Positions 8,086 to 17,252 of a stretch of DNA of 64,000 bases are shown here, one piece after another. The stretch comes from Candidatus Thiodiazotropha endoloripes (GTDB taxonomy: Bacteria; Pseudomonadota; Gammaproteobacteria; Chromatiales; Chromatiaceae). A program made the translations under genes and the position numbers. A model generated the notes under the pieces. The model saw only the letters and a list, made by a program, of their open reading frames with translations. It searched no databases and was not told where the DNA came from. The stretch lies in the NCBI GenBank assembly GCA_001709035.1, contig LVKA01000015.1:410663-474662 (forward strand). The letters run 5' to 3'. Position 1 is the stretch's first letter; each line of letters starts with the position of its first letter.

Positions 8086-10065
8086 TTACAATCTGAGTCC
8101 TGTTTCAGGCCGCTGATCGGTCAACCAGTAGAATTGGTGGGCAGGCACCACCAACTGCTGCTTGAACAGTCGCGGACTCTCCCCGGAATAGAGATCCTTA
8201 AGATTACCATACTCAAACATCCCCCGGTTGCCCAACGCGCTAAGCTCCATGTACTGAGGGCTGCTGTCGAAATTGCAGACCACCAGAACCGAACCCAGCG
8301 GCATGAATGGGTCGCTGCGCCAGAAGACAAACAGATGAGGATTATCCACTTCAATCAGTTCCCGGTTGTTGAAATCGGCAAATGCGGGAATCCCCTTTCT
8401 GGCGGCAATCATCTTTTTCAGGCCATCGAAGATCTGCTGTTCAGGGGTGCCGTGCTGATGGCGGCGTTCCGCCCGCTGCCAATCGATCTTCGGTCTCTGC
8501 ATCCAGCGGTTATCCCCCGCCTTGTTTTCATCGTTGAGGAACTCCCGGTCATTCAATGTGCCGATCTCATCCCCATAGTAAAGCAGTGGCATACCGCCAA
8601 AGGAGCAGATCAGACTGTGCAGCAACAGGATCACCTTGACCGATTGTTCAATCGCCTCAGCATCACCCTGATCAATCGCAGCCTCCAGCCCCACCAGGGA
8701 GGCCAGAGATCCGGAGATTCGGGCATCCCCGGTTTTCAGGTTCACTCCGAAGGGTGCGCCACGTGCCGGTGAATCATCGTACTGACCGGTAAAAAAATCG
8801 ACCAGAAACTTACGGTGGGCCAGCGGCTGGTAACCGGCCCGCTGGATATCTGCATCATCGAAACCGAGACCGATATCATCGTGACAGCGCAAATAATTGA
8901 GCCAGGTGGCCCGGTCGAGCTTGGTCGGCAGACTCTGGATACCCTGGCGCAGCAGCTTGGTGTTCTTGGTGGCAACCGCATCCCAGATCAAGGCCATGAA
9001 GGTGGCGTTGTAGGCGATCTCGCACTCTTTGGCGATCACCGCATCCTCACCAAAGTATTTTGTGATCTCCACCGGTGCAACGATCGCTTCGGCGATGAAC
9101 AGAACACCCGGTGCGGTGACCTGACAACAATCCTTCATCAACTGCAGTAGAAGATGGGCCTCACGTTCATTCTGCGAGGTGGTGCCGATTTTCTTCCAGA
9201 GAAAGGCCACCGCGTCGAGACGCAGAATATCCGCTCCCTGGTTGGCCCAGAACAGGGTGTTATCCAGCATCTCGATGAATACAGCCGGGTTGTTGTAGTT
9301 GAGATCCCACTGGTAGTGATTGAAGACCGTCATCACCCACTTGTTCATCTGCTCATCCCAGGTAAAGTTACCGGGTGAGGTCTCGGGAAAAATCTCCGGC
9401 ATGGTCTCTTCGAACATATCCGGAATATCACGGTTATCGAAACTGTAATAGTAGTCCTGGTACTTCTGCTCTCCGGCACGGGCCCGTTGCGCCCACTCAT
9501 GCTCATCCGAGGTGTGGTTGAGCACCATATCCATCACCAGCAGCATGCCTCGTTTACGGGTGGAGGTAGCCAGTCTGTTGATATCCTCCAGGGTGCCGAA
9601 ACGCTCATCCACATTGCGGAAATCACTGACCGCATAGCCCCCATCGCTGGCGCCATCGGGACAGACCATCACCGGCATCACATGCAGCATGTTGACGCCC
9701 AGCTCCTGCAGATAGGGTAAACGCTCCTCCACCCCCTGCAGATTATCGGCGAATCCATCCGCATAGAGGGCCAAACCGACCCACTCCTGACTAAGGAACC
9801 AGTTGTGATGCTTCTCCCGTTCGCTGTCCAACTGCTTGAGGGTGACATGGCGCTGCACATAGCGGGTCGCCATGACCTCCACCAGATGAATCAGCTGCTC
9901 CTTGAAATCATCCCGTTTTCCGTAGAGGTGGTGGAACAGCAGATGAATGCCATAGAAATTGGCCCCGAGCCGGGTATAGAAATGGCGCAGATCCCGTTTA
10001 CGAATCTCGGTTTTGAGTTCGTCGAGGATATGATTCAGCAGTGAATGTGAAACCTGTTCATACAT
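8086..10065 (-). CDS. ams: Amylosucrase (GH13)
   Basis: Transfers glucose from sucrose onto an alpha-1,4-glucan, releasing fructose. 659 residues, close to characterised amylosucrases (about 630-650), with their helical N-terminal domain (1-90) followed by a (beta/alpha)8 barrel. Catalytic residues appear as nucleophile Asp284 (ILRLDAVAF), acid/base Glu326 (LFIAEAIV) and transition-state Asp396/397 (RCHDDIGLGF). It follows fructokinase by 24 bp and is the last gene of the sps-fructokinase-amylosucrase cluster. The same combination is known from halotolerant methanotrophs, where it links sucrose and glycogen pools. The alternative sucrose hydrolase is less likely given this context. Confidence 0.93.
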   Translation of the reverse strand: MYEQVSHSLLNHILDELKTEIRKRDLRHFYTRLGANFYGIHLLFHHLYGKRDDFKEQLIHLVEVMATRYVQRHVTLKQLDSEREKHHNWFLSQEWVGLALYADGFADNLQGVEERLPYLQELGVNMLHVMPVMVCPDGASDGGYAVSDFRNVDERFGTLEDINRLATSTRKRGMLLVMDMVLNHTSDEHEWAQRARAGEQKYQDYYYSFDNRDIPDMFEETMPEIFPETSPGNFTWDEQMNKWVMTVFNHYQWDLNYNNPAVFIEMLDNTLFWANQGADILRLDAVAFLWKKIGTTSQNEREAHLLLQLMKDCCQVTAPGVLFIAEAIVAPVEITKYFGEDAVIAKECEIAYNATFMALIWDAVATKNTKLLRQGIQSLPTKLDRATWLNYLRCHDDIGLGFDDADIQRAGYQPLAHRKFLVDFFTGQYDDSPARGAPFGVNLKTGDARISGSLASLVGLEAAIDQGDAEAIEQSVKVILLLHSLICSFGGMPLLYYGDEIGTLNDREFLNDENKAGDNRWMQRPKIDWQRAERRHQHGTPEQQIFDGLKKMIAARKGIPAFADFNNRELIEVDNPHLFVFWRSDPFMPLGSVLVVCNFDSSPQYMELSALGNRGMFEYGNLKDLYSGESPRLFKQQLVVPAHQFYWLTDQRPETGLRL

Positions 10066-10089
10066 ATTGCGATACCGGAACCTGTAGCA

Positions 10090-10989
10090 CTAACCCGCGC
10101 TCCTCTCCTCACTCTCCCATTGTGACATGAAGTCTGCATAGAATTTTGCTGATGATACGGTAGCACCACGCTTGCCTACAATCGCTGAAGCAAAGGATTG
10201 CGCCCTTTGCAGGGTAAGGTTCAGCGGCCAGCGGGCGTTCAGGCCAAGCAGCATCACCGCCGTGAAAGCATCACCTGCACCGACGCTGTCCACGGTTTCC
10301 TGACTCGCTTCGGGGACCACTTGCAGGGGTGATGGTTGATCCGACAGTACAAATGCACCCTGCTCCCCCATTGTGACGATCAAACCGGTCAGGTCATGTT
10401 TCTGCTTGAAAGCCAGCGCCTGTTTATGCAGATCCCCGGCACCGCCATCCAGTTGATCAAGTTCATGCTGATTCAATTTAAGCCAGTCTGCCTGATTGAC
10501 CCAGAGCATTACCGCTTCCCGCTGCCACCAGGGTGGGCGTAGATTGACATCGAGGAATACGCTCGCTGCACCATTCTGCTTCAGTCGCTCAAGTGCACTA
10601 CGGGCGATCCGGTTTCTCAATCCCAAACTGCCGTGATAGAGCATCTCACAATTAAGAGAGTTCAACGCGGCCGGGGCGATAAAGTCATAGGCGGCGTCGG
10701 CCATGATCTCATAGCTCGGTTCGCCCTGCTCGAGGGTGATCATGACCCGGCCTGTGGGATGCTCGTCATCCTGTTGCACCCCGGCGGTCTCCATACCCCA
10801 GTCAGCCATGGCCTGGAGGATCCGCTCCCCGTCCGCATCCCGACCGACACGACTGACGAAATAGGGGGACTGGCCAAACGCCTGGAGATGCCAGGCGACA
10901 TTGAACGGTGCGCCTCCGAGTACCTGCTCTCCATTTGGGAAGCAGTCGTAGAGCACTTCCCCAAAAATGATCAGTTTTTTATTATTCAT
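10090..10989 (-). CDS. scrK: Fructokinase (PfkB family)
   Basis: Phosphorylates fructose, here presumably the fructose released by amylosucrase. 299 residues with the PfkB/ribokinase fold: N-terminal GEVLYDCFPNG, substrate motif GGAPFNVAWHL (residues 25-35), and the C-terminal signature DSVGAGDAF (234-242) with catalytic Asp240. The start at 10989 gives the family's normal length. It lies between sucrose-phosphate synthase and amylosucrase on the same strand, so transcription of all three from one promoter is plausible despite the 338-bp upstream gap. Confidence 0.92.
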   Translation of the reverse strand: MNNKKLIIFGEVLYDCFPNGEQVLGGAPFNVAWHLQAFGQSPYFVSRVGRDADGERILQAMADWGMETAGVQQDDEHPTGRVMITLEQGEPSYEIMADAAYDFIAPAALNSLNCEMLYHGSLGLRNRIARSALERLKQNGAASVFLDVNLRPPWWQREAVMLWVNQADWLKLNQHELDQLDGGAGDLHKQALAFKQKHDLTGLIVTMGEQGAFVLSDQPSPLQVVPEASQETVDSVGAGDAFTAVMLLGLNARWPLNLTLQRAQSFASAIVGKRGATVSSAKFYADFMSQWESEERSAG

Positions 10990-11122
10990 TGTTATCTTGG
11001 CCTGTTAAGACGAATTCATCGAACAACGAGTTGAGTTTCAGTTACACAAAGCTTGATCAACCCGACTGCTTAAAGAATAAGCTTATTGGGGTTAAGGATG
11101 AATAACACTTACTTTAGCGTTA

Positions 11123-11189
11123 TTTGGTGGGGCATGGCCCCACCCTACACCATGAATTCAACAGTAGGGTGGGGCCATGCCCCACCAAA
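11123..11189. repeat. Perfect 26-bp inverted repeat (REP/BIME-like) between sps and fructokinase
   Basis: Left arm 11123-11148 (starting TTTGGTGGGGCATGGC) and right arm 11164-11189 are exact reverse complements, separated by 15 nt. Each arm is itself nearly palindromic (GGTGGGG CAT GGCCCCACC). This is the form of an extragenic palindrome pair. A related single unit, ending CCCTACG, is at 35361-35385. It would form a very stable hairpin in the sps-fructokinase transcript. Confidence 0.85.
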
Positions 11190-11327
11190 ATCCATTGATA
11201 AAACTGGATGCAATGGGTTTTAGTGCTTTATTAAGCGCCATTCGTGTTAAGGATAGCAAATCACGACAGACTGCTTGTAGCATGATCAGACTTCTGTCCA
11301 AGTCTATTCAGAGTAGCAGATTGAGCT

Positions 11328-13457
11328 TCATGGCTCTTCAGGTACATGGCAGCTTCTGAAGAAGTCGTAGTGATCGATCGCCTCAAGAATCCCCAACGCA
11401 TGGGACTGCTTGGCGAAATAGATCCGTTCAAGATCGATCATATGGGAGAGCTCTTCATGATGGCGGTTGGCCACCACCACGGCCAGAGTATTGCCACGCA
11501 TCATATCCTCGTCAGAACCGGAGCCTCCCGCGACCAGGATATGTTCAAGGGGCACGTCCAGCCGCTGCGCCACATAACGCAGCGCCTGCCCTTTGGAGGC
11601 CCGGGATGGCAACACATCGAGAAACTGCCCAAAGGCGTGAATCACATTGCAGGTCAACTCCTCCTTGCGCAGCAGTGCGTTGATCTCATCAACGGAGGGT
11701 GCCTTGTTGGGGTCGTAGTGGTAGCCGATTTTGAAAAAACTCTGATCCTGTTTGGGCTGCGGTTTGATCCCGGGAAGATCGGCCAGAACCCGGCGTATGC
11801 CTTTTGGCTGCCACAGATTATCGATATGCTCGCCCCAGTAGTCATCCATCGAAAGACCCTGTGTATAGTGGATCTTGGTACCCAGACTGGTGATCAGTAC
11901 GTCAGGAATCGGAATCGAGAACTTCTTCATGATGGAGAGGGCGTCATCGAGGCGACGCCCGGTAGCGATACCGAAGGCGGCACATTTCCGGTTTTCACGC
12001 ACCACCTGTATGAAACGTTTCAGGCCGGTGGGATTACCCAGAAGGTTCTGATCCAGATCGGTAAATATGGCCCGATCCCGATAGCGATACTTGACATGTT
12101 TCGGTGGCTTGGTGGGCAGCCTTTCATGTTCTGCGGGCATCGGTTTGATCATTGCCAGATATTTCTTGGCGTGCGCCTTCCACGAGTAGTGCTTGCGAAC
12201 GCCATTCAATCCGTTGCGCGCAAATTTCTGCCACAAATCGTTATCATGCAGTACCTTCAGCAGACTGCGACGGATCGCTTTCTTATTCAGCGGGTCTACC
12301 AGCAGTCCGTTGTTACAGTTGCCGATGATATCCACCGGCCCGCCATTCTCCGTGGCAATCAGCGGTAATCCACTGGCTGCCGCTTCAAGCAGAGTCAAAC
12401 CAAAGGGCTCCGTCAGCGCTGGATTGACGAATACCCCTTCAGAGAGCGCAGTCAGACGGTAGATCTCCGGCACCTCTTTGGCCAGATGGCGTTTAGGTAC
12501 GGCAACCCGACCATACAGATCATAGAGATCGATGGTCATCAGAATATCGGTCATCACCGACTGCGGACCACTCTCCATATCCCGGATATCATCCCGGTTC
12601 CCCGCCACAATCACCAGATTGGCGGCACTCTGCAACTGACTCGACTCGCCATAGACTTCCAGTAGGGTGAGGATATTCTTGCGCTCATCGGGTCTGGAGA
12701 GGGCGAGAATGATCGGCTTGTCGGGATCGCGCAGAAATCGTGACAGGGTTTTACGGAAAGGCACCTTATCCCCACGGGACGGGGGGTAGAACTGAGTCAG
12801 GTTGGTGCCGGGTGGGATCACCGCCATATTGTCCGGCTGATAGTGATTGTAGAGGCTGTACTGCTCTTCGATCTCATTGTGGGTACTGGTGATCACCAGA
12901 TCCGCATTGGCCAGCACCTCTTCCTCCGCTTCCACCCGACGATCCATGTTGTAACGCTCGCGGATCTCCTTTCGACTGAAACCTTTGGCGAGTAGTTGAT
13001 GCTGTTTATCCCGCCCCAGGGAGTGGCCGGTGTGCACCAACGGAACACCCAGCAGATGGGAAAGCCTTACACCGACATAACCCGCATCCGCATAGTGGGT
13101 GTGAACGATATCGGGCATGCGCGGCTGAGACTTCAGCCAATTGAGCAGATTGTCCATGAAGCTATCGAGATGATCCCACAGGGTCTCCTTGGCCAGATAA
13201 CCTTCAGGACCGGCATCGATCCTTACGATCTTGGCCTTTTCCGACAGCAGTTCGAGGGGTTCTGAATAGTCGTCGCTGATTTCCGCATCGACCACGCGTC
13301 TGGTCACCAAATCGACCCGGCTGACCCCATCCCGCTCAGCAAGCGCTTTGGCAAGATCCACCACATACTTGGTTTGACCACCGGTATCGGCATCACGTCC
13401 CAATTCGAGATCGTGACCGCGTATCAAACCATGAACACTTATCAGACAGATATACAT
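11328..13457 (-). CDS. sps: Sucrose-phosphate synthase with C-terminal HAD phosphatase-like domain
   Basis: Forms sucrose-6-phosphate from UDP-glucose and fructose-6-phosphate. 709 residues in two parts. The GT-B glycosyltransferase (1-430) has an N-terminal glycine-rich RDADTGGQTKYVVD and the donor-site motif ALTEPFGLTLLEAA with Glu350/Glu358. A HAD-family domain (about 460-705) carries Asp467/Asp469 (FTDLDQN), ATGRR and GGSGSDEDMM. Such SPS-SPP fusions occur in cyanobacteria and proteobacteria. The last HAD motif has Gly where an Asp is usual (GGS for GDS), so phosphatase activity of the tail is uncertain. It heads the sucrose cluster; sucrose is probably an osmolyte or a carbon store. Confidence 0.92.
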   Translation of the reverse strand: MYICLISVHGLIRGHDLELGRDADTGGQTKYVVDLAKALAERDGVSRVDLVTRRVVDAEISDDYSEPLELLSEKAKIVRIDAGPEGYLAKETLWDHLDSFMDNLLNWLKSQPRMPDIVHTHYADAGYVGVRLSHLLGVPLVHTGHSLGRDKQHQLLAKGFSRKEIRERYNMDRRVEAEEEVLANADLVITSTHNEIEEQYSLYNHYQPDNMAVIPPGTNLTQFYPPSRGDKVPFRKTLSRFLRDPDKPIILALSRPDERKNILTLLEVYGESSQLQSAANLVIVAGNRDDIRDMESGPQSVMTDILMTIDLYDLYGRVAVPKRHLAKEVPEIYRLTALSEGVFVNPALTEPFGLTLLEAAASGLPLIATENGGPVDIIGNCNNGLLVDPLNKKAIRRSLLKVLHDNDLWQKFARNGLNGVRKHYSWKAHAKKYLAMIKPMPAEHERLPTKPPKHVKYRYRDRAIFTDLDQNLLGNPTGLKRFIQVVRENRKCAAFGIATGRRLDDALSIMKKFSIPIPDVLITSLGTKIHYTQGLSMDDYWGEHIDNLWQPKGIRRVLADLPGIKPQPKQDQSFFKIGYHYDPNKAPSVDEINALLRKEELTCNVIHAFGQFLDVLPSRASKGQALRYVAQRLDVPLEHILVAGGSGSDEDMMRGNTLAVVVANRHHEELSHMIDLERIYFAKQSHALGILEAIDHYDFFRSCHVPEEP

Positions 13458-13613
13458 AGTGGGATCGTCCTGGTTGGGAACCGTATCAACCCTGTATCAT
13501 GTCAGATCATCATATCAGAACAGGCGCGAAAAATCGTGGCGCTTTCTCTCTCCCAGGCTTACAGACCAGAGTTAAATCATGCGGCAGCACAAGGCTGCAA
13601 GTAAGGTGCAGAA

Positions 13614-14156
13614 CTACTCAAAAACACCTACATCCAGATTCAACAGCAGTCCTTTATCAACCTGATCAAATTTCAGGATGGCTACCCCCTGATGATCCTT
13701 CAGGAACTCCTCGGCATCGGCCTGACTCTCCAGGGGGATCAGCTCATGCCCCATTGGACCCAGCACATCCGAACCAATCACATAATAGGCACTCCTGGCA
13801 TCGATACGGGCCAGGCTGTAGTACTCAGTGACTGCGATACGGTCGATCTCACTGGCCTGATGATTAGGCGCCCATTTCTGCAGATCGAGAAGATATTTAA
13901 AAAGATCCTTGGCACCATCGAAATGGTGGGCATGACCATCCTTGTAAAGTACCGTGCCGATCCATTCAGGGTATTTTGCGACAAACATGCCACATACCGG
14001 GCAGGTATCCTTGGGACCGGGGTTAGGGAGTTGCTGAGCCTGCAGAATCGGTAAATGCAATAACCAGCACGCAACTATCAGCAGACTGGCGCGCAGACGT
14101 TTCAGCCCGTTTTTTTTCATACTCATCGATCTGTCATTCATCGAAATAGAGATCAT
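13614..14156 (-). CDS. NosL-family copper-binding protein (second copy)
   Basis: 180 residues from the ATG at 14156, which has a GGGAG ribosome site 8 nt away; a GTG at 14162 is possible. An N-terminal signal segment (LRASLLIVACWLLHLPILQAQQ) precedes the NosL domain, with the CPVCGM motif (Cys52, Cys55, Met57) and the conserved DGAKDLFKYLL and YVIGSDVLGPMGHELIP blocks. NosL proteins bind Cu(I) and help deliver copper to nitrous oxide reductase, but the family occurs more widely and no nosZ is in view. It is the last gene of the eight-gene cluster running from 19363. Confidence 0.88.
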   Translation of the reverse strand: MISISMNDRSMSMKKNGLKRLRASLLIVACWLLHLPILQAQQLPNPGPKDTCPVCGMFVAKYPEWIGTVLYKDGHAHHFDGAKDLFKYLLDLQKWAPNHQASEIDRIAVTEYYSLARIDARSAYYVIGSDVLGPMGHELIPLESQADAEEFLKDHQGVAILKFDQVDKGLLLNLDVGVFE

Positions 14157-14258
14157 TCTCACGACTCCCAGATTATGTGGTTCAAGCGGAGAATCATGAA
14201 TTCAACTCCGAAAATCACATCGCTGTGCCAAGTATTACTTGGCACAGCATGTCTCCCA

Positions 14259-14942
14259 TCAACCTTTTTGCTGCTTCATCTTTTGCATCATCTTTTTGCG
14301 CCGTTCCGCACGCTTTTTGCGAACCATCATGGTGTCCTTTGCCATTCCTGCATAGGCTTCGCTCAAAGCCTCATCGAAATTTGCCAGAGTTCCCCCCTTT
14401 TCCGACTGAGTCGCTTTTGCCGCATCAGCGGAAGCGAAGGCCATCTTGCTTCGGGTGGTCATGGTACCTTTCAGCTTGGCACCGATCAGATAACTCGCCT
14501 CATCCACATTGACTAACGGTTTGATCTCACCATCGGCACCGAAATCTGCCGCATAGATCGCCTTCGGACCACGATCGATATTCAGGGAGAGACTGATCGC
14601 CAGACAGTGGATCGAACAGGTGGCATCCACCAGGTCATCATCGTAGTGGACCAGATGACGGCTATGGTGCCACTTGGTGCGATCCATTCCGCAATAGGGA
14701 CACTTGGCATATTTCTCCAGTTCATTCTCCAGGGGATTGGCGTCTGCTGCTGTCTTGGGAATAAACTGCAATGGCGTACCATCCCCATCACAACTGGCCC
14801 CTGTTGCTTCGACCCAGCCTTTACCCGGCACCATGACACCGACACCCTGGCCTGCCAACGCACCACCGGAGAGACCGGTCAATCCAGCTGCCGACAGCAG
14901 CTTCAACAGATTTCTGCGTTCCTTGTTTTTCGTTTCACTCAT
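14259..14942 (-). CDS. NosL-family protein with Tat-like signal (first copy)
   Basis: 227 residues. N-terminal ERRNLLKLLSAAG looks like a twin-arginine signal. A CPYCGMDRTKWHHSRH motif (Cys81, Cys84, Met86) is followed by VDATCSIHCLAISL and DEASYLIGAKLKGTMT, matching the NosL fold. The C-terminal about 20 residues are strongly basic and Met-rich (KKRAERRKKMMQKMKQQKG); methionines there could add copper ligands, which is speculation. It lies between the TauE/SafE-like gene and the second NosL gene. The two NosL copies differ enough to suggest separate partners. Confidence 0.86.
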   Translation of the reverse strand: MSETKNKERRNLLKLLSAAGLTGLSGGALAGQGVGVMVPGKGWVEATGASCDGDGTPLQFIPKTAADANPLENELEKYAKCPYCGMDRTKWHHSRHLVHYDDDLVDATCSIHCLAISLSLNIDRGPKAIYAADFGADGEIKPLVNVDEASYLIGAKLKGTMTTRSKMAFASADAAKATQSEKGGTLANFDEALSEAYAGMAKDTMMVRKKRAERRKKMMQKMKQQKG

Positions 14943-15070
14943 CGTTTTACTACTCCTCTTCTACTCAAACATAAACGGCGGTTTGAACCATGTACTGAGA
15001 TTGAACCGCTCAACAACCCCTAAATAATGCGCCGATTCAAGGTTTGTCAGTACGCATCCGACTGGTGGAT

Positions 15071-15748
15071 CTACCAATTGGCCAATCCACGCATAATGTC
15101 GTAAAAAACAACCCCTTCATAAACTGTCCACAGCCCAAGCGCGACCACCAGCAGACCAGCCAACCGGGCAAGCGTGCCACGCAAGGTCTTGCCGACATAA
15201 CCGCCCAGCAGACTGACCGTTACCATGGACGGCAGGGTTCCAGCACCGAAACTCAACATCAGCAGCCCCGCAGTCAACGGATCGGCAGTGGATACCGCTT
15301 TCACGGCAACGGAGAACACCAGACTGCACGGTACCAGGCCATTGAGCAGGCCGACCGCGACGGTTGGAACTGAGATCGGTCTGCTCAGATTGGCTATTGG
15401 AACGACATGTGCGATCGGTTTGGCCTTCACCGGTCTGTTAAGTGATGCACCCAACAGATTCAATCCCAGTAACACAACCAAACCACCGGCAAGAATCATC
15501 AGCAATCCCTGTGCTTTTCCGACAATGCCACTCTGCACCAACACCTGACCGACGACAGCACCACCGATACCGAGTAACGCATAAACGGTAATCCGCAGTG
15601 AGTGATAGGTAAGCAGATGGCTTAATCGCAATCTGGGTGCAAAACGGACAAAGAACCCTGCATTGATTCCACTGCACATTCCGAGGCAGTGAAAGCTACC
15701 GAGAATGCCGGTTAGAAAGGCCACTCCGAGGGTCAGCTCAGCATTCAT
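15071..15748 (-). CDS. TauE/SafE-like (UreH-type) membrane protein
   Basis: 225 residues, about six membrane segments. The N-terminal FLTGILGSFHCLGMCSG carries the His-Cys-(x)3-Cys-type motif seen in the UreH/cytochrome-biogenesis branch of this superfamily, members of which are linked to copper or thiol handling across the inner membrane. A second half-repeat holds VGLLNGLVPCSLVF. The start overlaps the stop of the thioredoxin-like gene by 4 bp. The context (NosL, TlpA-like lipoprotein) fits metal or cofactor assembly rather than sulfite export. Substrate not determinable. Confidence 0.85.
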   Translation of the reverse strand: MNAELTLGVAFLTGILGSFHCLGMCSGINAGFFVRFAPRLRLSHLLTYHSLRITVYALLGIGGAVVGQVLVQSGIVGKAQGLLMILAGGLVVLLGLNLLGASLNRPVKAKPIAHVVPIANLSRPISVPTVAVGLLNGLVPCSLVFSVAVKAVSTADPLTAGLLMLSFGAGTLPSMVTVSLLGGYVGKTLRGTLARLAGLLVVALGLWTVYEGVVFYDIMRGLANW

Positions 15749-16245
15749 ATCAACTCATCCACTATCCGGGCAAACAGCTCCGCTGTGGACTCACCGATGA
15801 TACGGGTATGCAAGCGCCCCTTGCGATCAAGAATGAAGGTGGTGGGCAGACCGATTACCCCATACTCTCTCGCCACCGCCCCCTCCCGATCGAGTAGTAC
15901 CGGATAGCTGATATTCAGTTTTTCTATGAAAGCGGCTGCTGTTTCACGATCCTGCCGCACATTCACCGCGAGGATCACCAATCCTTTTGAACGGTATGCC
16001 TGGTAGACCGGCTCAATGCTCTGCATCTCCGACTCACAGAAGGGACACCAATCGGCCCAGAAGCGGATCACAACAACCTCTCCCGCATAATCCTGTGGAA
16101 AATTCAGCCGTTCTTGGTTGAGATCCTGTAACTGAAAAGCGGGTGGCGGCACCCCTTTGCTCAGAGCTGAACTCTCTGACTGACAGCCATTGAGACTGCT
16201 CAGACTCAATACAACAAATAAGATGGATATTGTCTGTTTAATCAC
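15745..16245 (-). CDS. TlpA-family thiol-disulfide lipoprotein
   Basis: Periplasmic membrane-anchored thioredoxin-like reductase. The frame remains open upstream to 16392, but the GTG at 16245 is preferred: it has GGAGG 7 nt upstream, overlaps the preceding stop, and places a lipobox (LNGC, Cys21) at the end of a proper signal peptide. The mature domain has the active site WADWCPFC (Cys67, Cys70) and the cis-Pro loop GLPTTFIL, as in TlpA/ResA proteins that reduce apocytochrome or CuA-site cysteines. 166 residues. Neighbouring genes suggest it keeps metal-site cysteines reduced. Confidence 0.88.
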   Translation of the reverse strand: MIKQTISILFVVLSLSSLNGCQSESSALSKGVPPPAFQLQDLNQERLNFPQDYAGEVVVIRFWADWCPFCESEMQSIEPVYQAYRSKGLVILAVNVRQDRETAAAFIEKLNISYPVLLDREGAVAREYGVIGLPTTFILDRKGRLHTRIIGESTAELFARIVDELI

Positions 16246-17249
16246 CACCAGACCTCCATCATGGTGAGCCTTGAAACCCAGACCGACCAGGCTGCGGTAA
16301 GGTAGAACTGTATAAAAAAGAACAGCGCCAACCAGCTTATAACAGGCAGCATTTCCGCCACCGTTTGACTCAGACTGACGATCTTCCGCCAAGGTGATAC
16401 AAACCCGGCGCTTAAAGAGAGTGCGGTTGCTAGAAACAGAGGTATGTAGAGAAAGTAACCCACATAGCCGTGCCCCTGTTTGAGAATGCAGAACGGACAG
16501 TGGTGATGAGGGTGCTCATAAATATAGAGCGAGATGGATGAGATAATAGCCAGGAGTGCGATCACAAAGGCTGCAGCCCCCATGATCGATAACAACCAGC
16601 CACTCCGTCCACGTAACGCCACCCATACCCCAGCGGCAATAACCAGTATCGCCGAGATAGCCAGAGTGACTATCGATTTTGCCGGAGTGATACCACTTAC
16701 CTCAGCGGAGATCCCCTGCGCATCGGCGGAGAAGAGCGTTCCGCAACAGGAGGTAATCAGGTTTGGCTCCATCTCAGTGAAATGAAGCCACTGTACAATT
16801 GTTTCGGCAACAACCAGCGGCAGTGCCAACAGTAACAGAGCATATTTGAAACGGATCAGCGGATAGTCATAGCCCCGGTTATCGAGATAGTTCAGCACCA
16901 GCCAAATGGCTGATACAAAGAACATGGCAATCTTCAAGAACAGTGTGGGCCAACCCCAGGGATTCAGATTCAATACCCCGGTTGCGCACATGGCGCCAAC
17001 AAACTGTCCCGACAAGGATTCTGCGTTGTAGATGAACAGCAACAGCGAGAGAAACTCAAACAGGAAAGCCCAGATCAACAGGGTTGAGACCAGATAGGTA
17101 CGCCTTTCCAGTCGAAGCTGCAACTCACTGCCGCTCTGAATATCCCAGTGACGTAAGATTCTGAAAGCAAAAGTGGCTGCCACCAACAGCATCGTGGAAA
17201 TTATTATCGAAACCATCAGCAGTACCAGAATGGCAGGATTCAACATCAC
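16242..17249 (-). CDS. Multi-pass membrane protein of unknown function
   Basis: 335 residues with about eight hydrophobic segments. I do not recognise a characterised family. Notable features are a paired-cysteine loop TSCCGTLF (near residue 170), a His/Cys loop HPHHHCPFCILKQGHGYVGY between the later membrane segments, and an AMCATGVLNLNPWG segment. The CPFC plus clustered histidines could bind metal or heme. Gene spacing is 3 bp from the ABC ATPase and overlapping with the TlpA-like gene, so it belongs to the same operon and probably the same pathway. Confidence 0.75.
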   Translation of the reverse strand: MMLNPAILVLLMVSIIISTMLLVAATFAFRILRHWDIQSGSELQLRLERRTYLVSTLLIWAFLFEFLSLLLFIYNAESLSGQFVGAMCATGVLNLNPWGWPTLFLKIAMFFVSAIWLVLNYLDNRGYDYPLIRFKYALLLLALPLVVAETIVQWLHFTEMEPNLITSCCGTLFSADAQGISAEVSGITPAKSIVTLAISAILVIAAGVWVALRGRSGWLLSIMGAAAFVIALLAIISSISLYIYEHPHHHCPFCILKQGHGYVGYFLYIPLFLATALSLSAGFVSPWRKIVSLSQTVAEMLPVISWLALFFFIQFYLTAAWSVWVSRLTMMEVWW

Positions 17250-17252
17250 AGG

